Source: Stictocephala bisonia (lineage: Eukaryota > Arthropoda > Insecta > Hemiptera > Membracidae). Taken from it: a DNA stretch of 64,000 nucleotides. The first letter of the stretch is position 1; each line of letters starts with the position of its first letter. The notes beneath the pieces were generated by a model, which was given only the letters and a program-made list of their open reading frames with translations, had not been told where the DNA came from and made no database searches. Made by a program: the position numbers and the translations under genes. This document shows positions 34,115-45,149 of this stretch, piece after piece. The stretch lies in the NCBI GenBank assembly GCA_035578905.1, contig JAQJVL010000001.1:4766001-4830000 (forward strand). Direction: 5' to 3'.

Positions 34115-34799
34115 CGCCTAACAGTCATAGTTAGCAAACTCAGCTATCGTCGCGCCTCCGAAACATGGTCAAACATTCTTAGTTTACATACATACCTGAC
34201 ACACATATTTTGCACTCTCTGTAAAATTTCTAAATCCCCTTTATACACAATTTTGCTATATACAGGGAGGCAATAGTCGATCACAGAGAGCACAAGAGCC
34301 TGGAAAAGGCAAAGAATCGTCTCTCTAGAAAACATGTGCCTATGCTTGTATAACACTCTTAGTCGACCGCACAAGGGCCCGCTGACAAATAGCCAGACAA
34401 TTTGAGGTCACTATCGAGCATGAGACCCAAGATCATTGAAGATTCACACTAGTTTATGATGCTCCAAGCAACGCCTTACCTACAGACTCCGAAGCCACAA
34501 TGGAATGATTCGACAATACACTACACTTTTCCTTGTTCAATTTAATCCCATGCCTCTCAGACCAATCATGGACAATGCTTAAGTCAGAATTCAAAATGAA
34601 TACAGCTGTGTCAGCTCTTCCGGCATCATATGAAACACGAAGTTGAGCATCATCGGCGGATGAATACAAGCGACAATTTTGTAAGCTTGAACCCATAGTT
34701 GCTTTCCCAATTCAAGAAACGGAGAAATTTCAAGGTTGTTTTAAAAATAATGACTAGAATAACATTGATCGAACAAAACTGTTCAGTTGAAGATGTTAA

Positions 34800-35195
34800 G
34801 AGTCTGCAAATGCTATCGGCCATGGTCGAGGCTGTTGGTTTTAATCCCATAAGAACAATGTTATTTTTTAACCGGACATATGATCACAAGTATCCAAACC
34901 AAACAATAATTTTTAAACACATTTTTCCAACCTTATTGCATTTGATCATAAATGAAATCATGCGTTGGAATCGCTCTTATAAAAAATATTTAGTTTGAAG
35001 TTTTTATTTTCACTTAGTTTTCAAAACTAGGGGTATGTATTCAAAATATCAAAAGCAAACCCAATGCTCAGTATAATTTTAGAAATGACACCTCACACCC
35101 AATTTTTGGTCAATAAATAACAACAAATATGAATTCGCAAGTAACATTGTTATTATCGAAATAAAGCCAACATGGCCGACATCCTCTGCAGACTC
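34800..35195. mobile_element. MITE B, intact 396-bp copy
   Basis: Flanked by TTAA at 34,796-34,799 and 35,196-35,199. Termini GAGTCTGCAAATGCTATCGG and, reversed, GAGTCTGCAGAGGATGTCGG open terminal repeats that continue through GGTTTTAATCCCATAAG and AACAATGTTA, about 60 bp in all. No open reading frame of note. Other copies: 2.8, 18.2-19.8, 21.3 and 40.2 kb. TTAA target preference is typical of piggyBac and Kolobok superfamilies. Confidence 0.9.
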
Positions 35196-35199
35196 TTAA

Positions 35200-35534
35200 A
35201 ATTTAATACATATATTAAATTTTAACATATTTTGCACCTTTGTTTGTCATGAAATGTTATACTTTCACATGTTTTATTTAGTCACAATACCATTCTGGAA
35301 TATTTAGCTGCTTATTATACTCCAAGCTTTTCTTTCTTTGTTATTGTGTAATGTTAAATAACAAACGCTATATACCCTCTTGCTTGTAAATGTTATTTAT
35401 ATAGGTTTATGGGTCTTTTTATTATTTACTCTTCATGATTAATTTATTACTATTGTTGTTAAATCAGATTTTTTATCGTTGTAAATGTTATTATTGCTGT
35501 TGTTAATTAATATTTTCCCTCTCACTTACCCGTA
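35200..35534. other. Unassigned AT-rich DNA
   Basis: Nothing recognised. Confidence 0.4.
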
Positions 35535-36625
35535 CACTTACAGTAATGATGACTTCCCAGCCACCCATACACTTACAGTTATAACATAGTCTAATGACAT
35601 ACAGTCACGACACTTTTATTGCAGTGCTGTGGAGGTAGCGCGCCGCACTTTTACACTACACTAGCGTTGTGTTGCACTGTATCTTGCTAAGATCGATATA
35701 ACAATAGAAACAGTGACATGACAGATTATAGACATAAGTTATTTGACTTGACTTATCACAGATGTGGATGTAAGTAGTATAGGAATACACACTACTGTCC
35801 TCGCGCCGCTAGGAGCGCTAGCGTCGTGTTTGTCGCAAATTGTTAATAGAGTGTCACGATTGTATGTCATTAGACTGTAGTTATAATCACCCTCTTACCG
35901 ACATTTACAGTATTGATGACTCTCCCATCCACCCAACCATGCACTCTCAATAATAATGAGCCTCCCACCCACTAAAATACTTACAGTATTGACAATTCTC
36001 CTCACCACTCATACACTCTCATTGACAATGACCCTCCCACCCACCCAAAGATTTACAGTATTGACGACTCAGCATTTACAATGACTTACAGCATCGACAA
36101 CTCTCCTATCCACCCATACACTCTCATTAATAATGACCTCCCACCCAAACATTTACAGTTTAGACGACCCTCCTACCCACCCATACACTCTTAGTAACAA
36201 TGACCCTCCCACCCACCCAAACACTTTCAGTATTGACGACCATCTCCCTCACCCATACACTCTTAGTAACAATGACCCTCCCACCCACCCAAACACTTTC
36301 AGTATTGACGACCATCTCCCTCCCAACCATACACTCTCATTAACAATGACCCTCCCACTAAAACACTTACAGCATCGACAACTCTCCTATCCACCCATAC
36401 ACTCTCATTAATAATGACCTCCCACCCAAACATTTACAGTTTAGACGACCCTCCCACCCACCCATACACTCTTAGTAACAATGACCCTCCCACCCACCTA
36501 ACGACTTACAGTATAGATGACCACCCCCCTCGCAACCATAACTCTTAATAAAAATGATCCTCCCACCCACTAAAACACTTACAGTATTGACGATTAATCT
36601 GTATACCCATACACGTACAATCTTC
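35535..36625. repeat. CCCACCCA-type minisatellite, array 3
   Basis: Composite units of about 72 bp made of two about 36-bp halves: (TACACTCTCATTAATAATGA)CCCTCCCACCCACC and (AAACACTTACAGTATTGACG)ACCCTCC. Split by the 296-bp MITE at 35,585-35,880. The half-unit CCCACCCATACACTTACAGT is the reverse complement of the units at 0.5-0.95 kb. The 92-codon frame is a by-product. Confidence 0.9.
35585..35880. mobile_element. MITE I, 296 bp, TTATAA target duplication
   Basis: TTATAA at 35,579-35,584 and 35,881-35,886. Termini CATAGTCTAATGACATACAG and, reversed, CTACAGTCTAATGACATACA open terminal repeats of about 35 bp. Deleting the element and one TTATAA restores a regular minisatellite sequence (ACTTACAGTTATAATCACCC). 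The interior contains GC-rich spots (GTAGCGCGCCGC; GCGCCGCTAGGAGCGC) with partial mutual complementarity. Superfamily not determined. Confidence 0.85.
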
Positions 36626-38865
36626 AATGATGATCACGAGGTTTCAAGATCGAGGCCTCTTCTGGATGCCTTAGAACTCTGAATAGGACTGTCTAGTTTA
36701 GAATGATATATTCCAAAGATATATTTTAACTATGGCTATGCCTTTCTCCAATTCCTCCCCCCTCTTTATCTTCTGAAAATATGATTTCTTGTTGAAAAAA
36801 TGGGGGAATTTAATTTATATTTATTGGGAAGGTTGCTTTGAACTACAGAAATGATTCAAGTTAAGAAGATACATTCGTATTTTCTTAACTATAATGATTT
36901 TTATTAAAAATCATATTTGGTTCTTAACAATTGAAATTGTTTCGTTATATTTCGTCTTTATTTTTCAAATATTGTTGTGTTCGTTTTACGGACGTGGTTT
37001 TTATGATGAAAATGTGTGCGGTATGTAATTTTTTTGGCATAATTTTTCCCCTAAAATCATAATTTTGGCTTAACCCTAGGATTATGTTACATCGTAATCC
37101 TAAATATAAAGTAAAGCGCTAGCAAGGCATCCCTCGGCGGACAAATAAGTAAATTAATTTTTTTGTTAATAGTTGCTTTTATCATCATTGTCAATTCGCC
37201 ACGGAAGTAATTTTCCATATCTCGAGAAAATATTGTCGTAGATCAAAATAGTTTTAAAATCCGTATTAGCGTAAAAGTGCATAAATAATTATTAATTTGA
37301 GGAAATTCACGGTAAATAATGTAGAGGTAATAAAAAAATATTTGCAATAAAATAGCATTTTCAAATTAGGATCAGAACGAGTTGTCTGTTGAAATTTTTT
37401 TTTCCTTAGAAAATAATGACTATTCTTTCAGAAAATAAGTTTTTCAAATCGTATAAAAAGTGCTATTAAACCAATTACTAGTTCGTGTAGAATTCCCTCT
37501 AAATATTCTCTTTCTAAGCATCTCTTTCACTTGAAGGCCTACCAAACTAGTATTTTCTAGTAAAATTTAAAATTAAGTTTTCCAATTAAAAAATAATTTT
37601 CGTAAAATTATATATAGTTTACATCAAATAGTAATAATGTCGAATTTATATAAATTAAAAGTATTTAATTTATATAAATTAAAAGAATTTATATAAATTA
37701 AAAGTATAAAACAGGCATAGGCCGACAGATTGGGTTACTTTGTGCGCCCGACCTGACCAGTAGGTGATAGAAGCACATACGTGTTTCACTTGAAGTCACC
37801 TAAAGTATTGAAGGCGTTATTGAATCTTGTGCTTAATGATAGGCAAGATAATCTTTTTTTCTTCTCCATACTTCGTAGGCTATATCTTTCGGTATTAAAT
37901 ACTTAATGTAAATAGTTAATAGTGCATCTCCAATCTTATATTGCGGTCCTTTTAAAATCAAAACGTTCCTAGAAGAAGCTTTCATTACAATATAGAACGT
38001 TACTATGTTATATACAATTATTTAACTAATTATTTTAACAAATTTTAAATAAAAATGTATTATTATAATTGTGGTTTGTTTATTGTTTGATTTAATTAAC
38101 CCAACTGGAAAGTTAAGGGTTTGTGATGCACAACTTTGAATTATTGACACTGGTAAGAAAACAAAAATCTTAACAACACGCGACCAAAACATAATTGGAA
38201 AATATTAATTAAAAATAACAGTAGGAAATAAATCAGCTAATATTAAATAAATATTAATTTAAGAAAGGAGAAAAATTAAATATTCAAATGTTATTATTTA
38301 CTAAATGATGTTTATGTCAATTTTGTAGTATCTCTTATGCATATCGATTAAAAAAATGGATCTGAAAAATCAGCCATTGCCAAATTTTATTTCGAACTTA
38401 AAAATTCTTTTTCAGATATCCCTTTAATAGAAGAAGTTATAATATCAAATTGTAACCAAATGATACATAATGAGACACTATATTAACGAACATGCACATT
38501 GTTCAGTGAATAACAAATGGAATTTTCCATTTCCCCCTTTCTTAAATTGATATTTATTTTGTGTCAGCTAATTTAATTTATACTATTATTTCTAATTAAT
38601 ATTAATATTTCAATTCTTTGTTGCTTTTGACAGTGGGAACCTTGTTCATAAAAGTCATCAAATATACGTTTAAAATTGTATTGGATTATATGTATTTTAA
38701 ATGTTTACAAATTACAACACAAATAATAAAATAATAAATGCAATAAGTGAGGATCTCTATCCTAATAGATGTTTACTTTACTAATAACTAAAGCTTCCGA
38801 TAACAACTTGTTAATATGTCATGCTTTTTTATTTAAAACGTGCAGTATAGGCTACTCAAAGTCAC
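36626..38865. other. Unassigned AT-rich DNA
   Basis: 37,635-37,705 contains a short tandem repeat of TATAAATTAAAAG(T/A). No genes or shared repeats seen. Confidence 0.4.
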
Positions 38866-38867
38866 AG

Positions 38868-39130
38868 GAAAAAACGAAACAGATGTCGCTTTCTTATAGC
38901 CACAGTGGTAGTTGTAAATAGAATGCAACTATAATGTAGATCTCTATACATATGTAGTAATGATTACTACGTTTATCCTTGAGGATTTGGGAGGAATAAA
39001 GGGAGGGACTGACTGACAAGGTACTAGCCCTGCCATCGTATGTTAAAACTGGAGGAGTAACTACTTGACACAATAATTCGACACACATTCAGGGCACTAT
39101 TGGATACTATCTTAGTTTCTCTATTCTCTG
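38868..39130. mobile_element. Element F, one-sided copy
   Basis: CACAGGAAAAAACGAAACAG, then GTCGCTTTCTTATAGCC, followed by TTTATCCTTGAGGATTTGGG and AGGGAGGGACTGACTGACAA, all aligned with 27,282-27,530. The opposite terminus is not found. Confidence 0.6.
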
Positions 39131-39784
39131 AGTCAAAGTTTAGTTTAACATGAACTTAAGAATAGGGCTTAGATCAATTTTTTTCATTCGATAAGAAATA
39201 CCATAACATTAATCTGATGAAAAACAGGCCTAGAACCTACAAATAATTAAAAAAAACCTGGAATTGAAAAGGCAAAAACAATCTCAATGTACGCATCTTT
39301 CAACATAGAACCCTGTAAAAATAGTTAACCATGTTGTGCGTTTGTCTTCCGTTTATTTATATATTACCCATTTTATTGTTTGTATCAGAACAATGATTTA
39401 TTCAAAAGAACTTACACGATCTTCTTCAATTATTATATTTTTATTTCATCACATCTGCCTACTTATTGAGTAACAAAATTATATTAGGATTGGTAAACAA
39501 GTTATAAACTTTTACCGCTGAAAGCCAAACTAACCCATACGTTACAAACCAAACTTATGAGCATGTAGTAAAAGATAAAACTATAAGTAAAGGGTTGCAA
39601 AAATTCTAATAACAAAAACTGATATTTTTTATTTATTTAATTCTTAAGTAAGGCTAATCTTATTTTTAACCTTACTCTACTAATTCCTCATAGACTATTG
39701 ATATACGTGGTGAACTTATTAAGATAGAGTTAGGGGGGTGGGGAGCATCAGGACGGTACCAGACGAATATTACTGATAACAACT
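39131..39784. other. Unassigned AT-rich DNA
   Basis: Nothing recognised before the tRNA-like sequence. A GGGGGGTGGGG run lies near 39,733. Confidence 0.35.
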
Positions 39785-39862
39785 TCCAATTCGAACCATC
39801 GCTATCGAACTCAAAACTCAAGAGTTCTGACGCCTTAGACCGCTTGGCCACTGACTATTCCA
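39785..39862 (-). pseudogene. tRNA-Leu/Ser-like sequence (SINE head or pseudogene)
   Basis: The minus strand reads CAGTGGCCAAGCGGTCTAAG, the D-arm signature of type II (Leu/Ser) tRNAs. It continues with a degenerate anticodon region and variable arm, then GGTTCGAATT as B box and T-loop. The acceptor stem does not close and the anticodon stem is poor, so a functional tRNA is unlikely. The GGTACCAGACGAATATTACT stretch beyond could be a SINE body, but no second copy was seen. Confidence 0.55.
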
Positions 39863-39984
39863 AAAAATTAATTAATATTTAAAACTAGAAAATGAAAATT
39901 AAAGTAACGTTGTTGGTCTGTTTCAGATCTCTGACATGGTGGTTTTGACCTACAAAACCTAACGTTTACTTTTTAGTGGCACTC

Positions 39985-40225
39985 ACATGGCTTGGCTACC
40001 GTTGCTGTCCAATATAGTTTCTCTGGAGATAAGACTTCAGGAAGCACTACTTAAAAATATTAACTAACATCTTGAATGCCCACCTCCCCAGTACACAGGA
40101 TCTCCCTCGTCAGAACGGTCGCTTAAAATCTTGAAACCCACATCTACGTACTACTTTCAAGTTGAGCAGATCAAATGTCTCGCCCAAGAATAGCTGGTCA
40201 ATAGCCTGGAACAGTTTTGATGGAT
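39985..40225. repeat. Repeat E, uninterrupted copy (empty MITE B site)
   Basis: Same order as the split copy at 18,067-18,178 and 19,849-20,035, but with TTAA at 40,051-40,054 and no MITE. On the minus strand NPSKLFQAIDQLFLGETFDL then LNLKVVRRCGFQDFKRPF is open, and EKLYWTATVAKPCE is open further on, suggesting derivation from a coding sequence of unknown kind. Confidence 0.7.
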
Positions 40226-40237
40226 TAAAAAAGTCCT

Positions 40238-40444
40238 TTCTGTCGGCCGTGTTGGTTTTCATCCCATAAGAACAATGTTGGACGTACGATCAGGCGAATC
40301 TAAACTAAACAGTTATTTTGAAAAGATTTTCCAAACAAAATAAATTTAATCAAGAATGAAACTGCGCGTTGGATATGCTTTGTGAACTCCTAATTAATAT
40401 TAAAGAAAAATTTTGAAAAATATTTAGTTTGCAGTTTTTTTTCT
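40238..40444. mobile_element. MITE B, truncated copy
   Basis: CTGTCGGCCGTGTTGGTTTT, CATCCCATAAGAACAATGTT and the following 150 bp match one half of the intact element; both termini are missing. Confidence 0.7.
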
Positions 40445-40529
40445 GCTACTATAAATACAAATGGAGATTGATTTTAGATCAGTCGTGTGATCTATTTAAG
40501 CTTAAAATTACATAAAACCGGACAGTAGT

Positions 40530-42085
40530 TTTGACGATGCCTCCAAACTATCAGTTTTCCAGACAGTTCACCGATTAGTTTGGAGAGTAGAATCCTAACT
40601 GTAATACTGACGGTGCATCCACACTACCAGGTAGTTCTATGGACAGACCACTGACTAGTTTGGAGAGTAGAATCCTAACTGTAATACTGACGGTGCATCC
40701 ACACTACCAGTTCTATGGATAGACCACTGACTAGTTTGGAGAGTAGAATCCTAACTGTAATACTGACGGAGCATCCACACTACCATTTCTATGGATAGAC
40801 CACTGACTAGTTTGGAGAGTAGAATCCTAACTGTAATACTGACGGTGCATCCACACTACCAGTTCTATGGATAGACCACTGACTAGTTTGGAGAGTAGAA
40901 TCCTAACTGTAATACTGACGGTGCATCCACACTACCAGTTCTATGGATAGACCACTGACTAGTTTGGAGAGTAGAATCCTAACTGTAATACTGACGGTGC
41001 ATCCACACTACCAGGTAGTTCTATGGACAGACCACTGACTAGTTTGGAGAGTAGAATCCTAACTGTAATACTGACGGTGCATCCACACTACCAGTTCTAT
41101 GGATAGACCACTGACTAGTTTGGAGAGTAGAATCCTAACTGTAATACTGACGGAGCATCCACACTACCATTTCTATGGATAGACCACTGACTAGTTTGGA
41201 GAGTAGAATCCTAACTGTAATACTGACGGTGCATCCACACTACCAGTTCTATGGATAGACCACTGACTAGTTTGGAGAGTAGAATCCTAACTGTAATACT
41301 GACGGTGCATCCACACTACCAGTTCTATGGATAGACCACTGACTAGTTTGGAGAGTAGAATCCTAACTGTAATACTGACGGTGCATCCACACTACCAGTT
41401 CTATGGATAGACCACTGACTAGTTTGGAGAGTAGAATCCTAACTGTAATACTGACGGAGCATCCACACTACCTACCAGTTCTATGGATGGACGACTGACT
41501 AGTTTGGAGAGTAGAATCCTAACTGTAATACTGACGGTGCATCCACACTACCAGTTCTATGGATAGACCACTGACTAGTTTGGAGAGTAGAATCCTAACT
41601 GTAATACTGACGGAGCATCCACACTACCATTTCTATGGATAGACCACTGACTAGTTTGGAGAGTAGAATCCTAACTGTAATACTGACGGTGCATCCACAC
41701 TACCATTTCTATGGATAGACCACTGACTAGTTTGGAGAGTAGAATCCTAACTGTAATACTGACGGTGCATCCACACTACCAGTTCTATGGATAGACCACT
41801 GACTAGTTTGGAGAGTAGAATCCTAACTGTAATACTGACGGTGCATCCACACTACCAGTTCTATGGACAGACCTTTGACTAGTTTAGAAAGTAGATTCCT
41901 GACTCTAATACTGACGGTGCATCTACACTACCAGTTCTATGGAGACCTTTGACTAGTTTAGAAAGTAGATTCCTGACTCTAATACTAACGATGCATATAC
42001 ACTACCAGTTCTATGGACAGACCCTTGACTACTTTAGAAAGTAGATTCCTGGCTGTAATACTGACGTTGCCTCCGCTCTATCATT
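40530..42085. repeat. 76-bp tandem satellite, about 20 units
   Basis: Unit ACTGACGGTGCATCCACACT, ACCAGTTCTATGGATAGACC, ACTGACTAGTTTGGAGAGTA, GAATCCTAACTGTAAT. The central 15 or so units are almost identical; those at both edges (before 40,610, after 41,865) are diverged. Variant units (ACCAGGTAGTT at 40,627 and 41,010; GGAGCATCC) recur at matching intervals, showing block duplication of several units at once. Confidence 0.95.
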
Positions 42086-42589
42086 TTTCATCCGTACGTC
42101 TTTAGAAGTAGGGCAGAAGAACATGTTGTAACGATATTAAATAGTCTATCATTTCCTCCAAAAATGATCGGTTTTCTAGATAGTGCGCTTTCAGTTCTGA
42201 TAAAAAAATGTGGTGTAATGTATCCAAATTACTGATGATGTGTAAAACATCGTTTCAATTCCTCTTGGCCTCACGAATTTGTCAAACTGCAGAGGAGGTA
42301 CGGATTGAAAAATGATGGACTGGAGACATTGTTAGTACAGCATCACTGTTTCTACTCTATACAGTCTACTGGTAGTGAGCAACTGTCGTTACCGTGTCCT
42401 AACAGAAGCAAGAATTAGTACAATTAATTTTATAAATGTTATGATAGTGAAAGTAAAATTGTTTAGGTAGAATCCACTTATTTATTAATTTTTGTACTAA
42501 TTGAACGATGATTACTAAAATTCGTATTATTTCCAAAAAAATCTTACAGTAAGTGCAAAACCCGTGGCTCTGGTAAGACAGTTATAGAC
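42086..42589. other. Unassigned
   Basis: Begins with decayed 76-bp satellite words and then shows nothing recognisable. Confidence 0.35.
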
Positions 42590-42830
42590 AGGCTTCAAGC
42601 GGAGGGTGACAGCTGACGCAGGCGGTAGGGGCTATAGAGGGTGAAGGGGAGTCTGTGGGGTGGGAGGGAGAGAGGCGGCCATATATCATTCAAGATGGCT
42701 GACAACTGACGTCACTGCCACGTCAATGGGTTGTTTGCCAACCTACGTACAACACTGGGCTCGGCGCCTTTAAAGGGACCTGTTTGTTTGTCTGTCGCTC
42801 CTCTTTGTGTATACATACATACTCAATGAC
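42590..42830 (+). promoter_or_regulatory. GC-rich pocket, candidate promoter
   Basis: A sharp rise in G+C inside AT-rich DNA. It contains GGGGTGGGAGGGAGAGAGGC, a perfect CRE-type octamer TGACGTCA at 42,707-42,714, a second half site CACGTCA, and a TTTAAAGG that could serve as a TATA-like element (about 42,770). No linked coding exon is visible within 1 kb on either side. A non-coding transcript start or unannotated first exon is possible. Confidence 0.3.
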
Positions 42831-43549
42831 TATCTTACTCTCTTTTTAACCTAACTATTGAAATCTAATAATCATGAGAGAAAACATATTTTTAATATTG
42901 TCATCTCGTTGTTTTTTGTAAACAGCATTATTTCCACTTGTTACTTTGCAAAACAAGTTGTTGTGAAGGGCCACGTAATTAATACAAACTTGAATCTAGG
43001 ACATATACGTTCATTTACATTTGTTTGTTTTCATAACTGTCTAAGTTATGAACCCAGTTACTATAACCCTGTTGGTTATAGTAGGGTAAATTGAACAATT
43101 GTCCTGCGAATTGAAAAAATTGAATAAAAGCCAAATATATCAGAAATATATAAGCCTCATTTGTTCTATAATAGGGTTCTAAAATTTCCGGTTTATTTAA
43201 GGAAGCTATTCGCCTTCCCGTAGGCCTAACACGTCGTGATTTCAGATTTTTTTACTTCATCTTAGGCCTAATGTCGTCTGTATATCTATTTATATTGTAT
43301 AAATCTTCATTGTTATTTAATGTTTTATCCATACTGTCTACCTATATTTTATTATTAGAAAAAATTTAATAAATTTTTACAAGCATTTAACTGCTCATGA
43401 AAGGCATAAGATAACATCTTGTTACTTGCAGTATTTTCAGTAGTTATTGTCTAACGTTGTATTCAGTATTATCAGGTATATATATACTCCTATTCCATGC
43501 TAAATTCCATGTTCTTGATCAACTCACATTAGACAATTGAAAACCCAGT
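42831..43549. other. Unassigned AT-rich DNA
   Basis: A 78-codon frame at 42,858-43,094 shows no family features. Confidence 0.35.
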
Positions 43550-43850
43550 CATACTCCCATAGCTGTTCCCCAATCTCAAACTATTTTTTACAGCAATAAC
43601 TACCAAAATAACGTAGGTATTCAGCTATTTGGAAGGAAATAAAGACTTCTATCACTATCAGCAGTGTCTTATCCTTATCTGATTGCGATAACTGAATCTC
43701 ATGCCTCACCGCTTTATCTACTACACGCGTGCCGACTCATGCTTAAGTTAAGGTTATGTAGATTGTAAATATTTTATTACTTTCCATTAATATATTTCAA
43801 TAGAAAATAATTTAAGTTTGCAGGGCAGGTAAAGGAATTTGACCAAATAA
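43550..43850 (-). repeat. Dispersed repeat G, copy 2
   Basis: Reverse-oriented relative of 29,556-29,850; the two share most of their 280 bp with scattered differences. No TIR or tRNA-like head identified. Confidence 0.65.
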
Positions 43851-44014
43851 TGCTTTCCACTGAAGAATAAGTAAAGAGGAAAATGTTAAAACATACTAAA
43901 TGAAAAATATTGTAAAAAGTAAATATTTTTACTGAAAGATAATCTAGGCTACTTTACTCAGATTATCAGTCTACAACATATTCTTACTAACGACACAGTT
44001 GTGTTTTATATGCT

Positions 44015-44049
<35 letters not shown>

Positions 44050-45149
44050 TATGAGCTCACATTAAATTCCTACTTCTTCTTTTCATTATTGACTGACTCT
44101 GCGTTGGCTCTTTAGTTGATAGGCTACTTTAACTGGTTCTTTTTAGACTATCCGGACAATTTACATGTTAGATATTTCATTTACTCTTCATTTTATTATA
44201 TATTATATTCAGCAAGTCCTTGTTAAATTTAGTTGAAATAGTTAACACGTGATATTAAAATAATAATTATTGAAATAAAATACAGTAATTATAATTGTTG
44301 GTTGTTGCGGCACGCGCAACAAATCTTACTAATTTTGTACTCTGTGACATTCTATGGAAACTAAATGGTATACGCCTACATTTAAATTATTTTATTTGTA
44401 AATACATTATTTGATAATTAAAGCTCCAGCTATCCTACTTACAAAATGTCAAAGACCAATACGCTACAGTTAAATGTTTTTAGTAGATTAGCTTTTAAAT
44501 TTATTACACAAATTGAATTCAAATATTTAAACAAATTTTATAGTAAGTACGTTAGGACAACTAGTAAAAAAGTAAAGTAACCTTTAAATTACAAGGTGAT
44601 TTCATCAGTTTTTACTCTTTTTCGTAACATTGATGAGAGTAATTGACTTAGCAGCAATTAGTGTCAGATAAATAATTTACTTACTAGATCCTTTAGCTTT
44701 CATAATCAACTATATAAAAATATTTAATTGAATGCATAAATCGATTGCTTTATAGAATCCATGATAACATTTATGGTAATTCTCAGAGAGCCGAAACAAT
44801 GTGTTACAATTAATTGTTTACTACGTAGTGAGTGCAGTGCAGGTTTATAGCTTATTAGGACAGATGTAAGCTCGGCTCCACTCATCTAACCTACTACCAC
44901 TAATATGAAGTGTGAACAGTGCTTAAACGAAATATGTTCATAGCTTAGACGCTTGTTTGTTTAATAGACACTAGTTATACTCATCTAATGATAACGACCT
45001 CGATCCTTTATGGATTATAACCAGTTTAAGATGATTTCTGTGGTTTAATAACAAGTCCTCTTCGGAAAGTTGTTCCAAATAAAAGTGTTGATCAGGAAGG
45101 TCGAGCATTGGGACCTTGTTTTATTTTAGTCAAGACATAAGTTCAATTG
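43851..45149. other. AT-rich DNA with poly(T) tract
   Basis: A run of T at about 44,019-44,047. Otherwise nothing recognised. Confidence 0.45.

Larger units (their letters stand above)
33490..34118. mobile_element. PIF/Harbinger-like non-autonomous element
   Basis: The termini GGCCGGTTACACACATATGC (33,490) and, reversed, GGCGGGTTACACACATATGC (34,118) extend as inverted repeats through CTCGCACGGTGCGACTAGCA. Flanks are TAT and TAA, a near match to the 3-bp TWA target duplication of this superfamily. The interior has a second, partial terminus-like block near 33,589 and a GC-rich palindromic block (GCGCTGCATGCAGCGTGC). It keeps the beginning of a MADF-like frame. Inserted within a LINE ORF2. 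Confidence 0.75.
33209..34700 (-). pseudogene. LINE ORF2 fragment split by a Harbinger-like element
   Basis: Reading down the minus strand from 34,700: LYSSADDAQL (catalytic A-D-D), FILNSDLSIVHDWSERHGIK LNKEKC, then LCLFQALVLSVIDYCLPVYS, LQRVQNMCVRYVCKLR and FDHVSEARR. The sequence is then interrupted at 34,118-33,490. It resumes as SYLVYRILTTGRPGYLSEK, an A-run (poly-T at 33,392-33,411), then LEMPRVRREFKRKLFAYFAP and KLFNEL, with the stop at 33,209-33,211. The order is that of a jockey/I/CR1-type reverse transcriptase palm, thumb and C terminus. The 5' part is missing, and stops and shifts are present. Confidence 0.85.
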
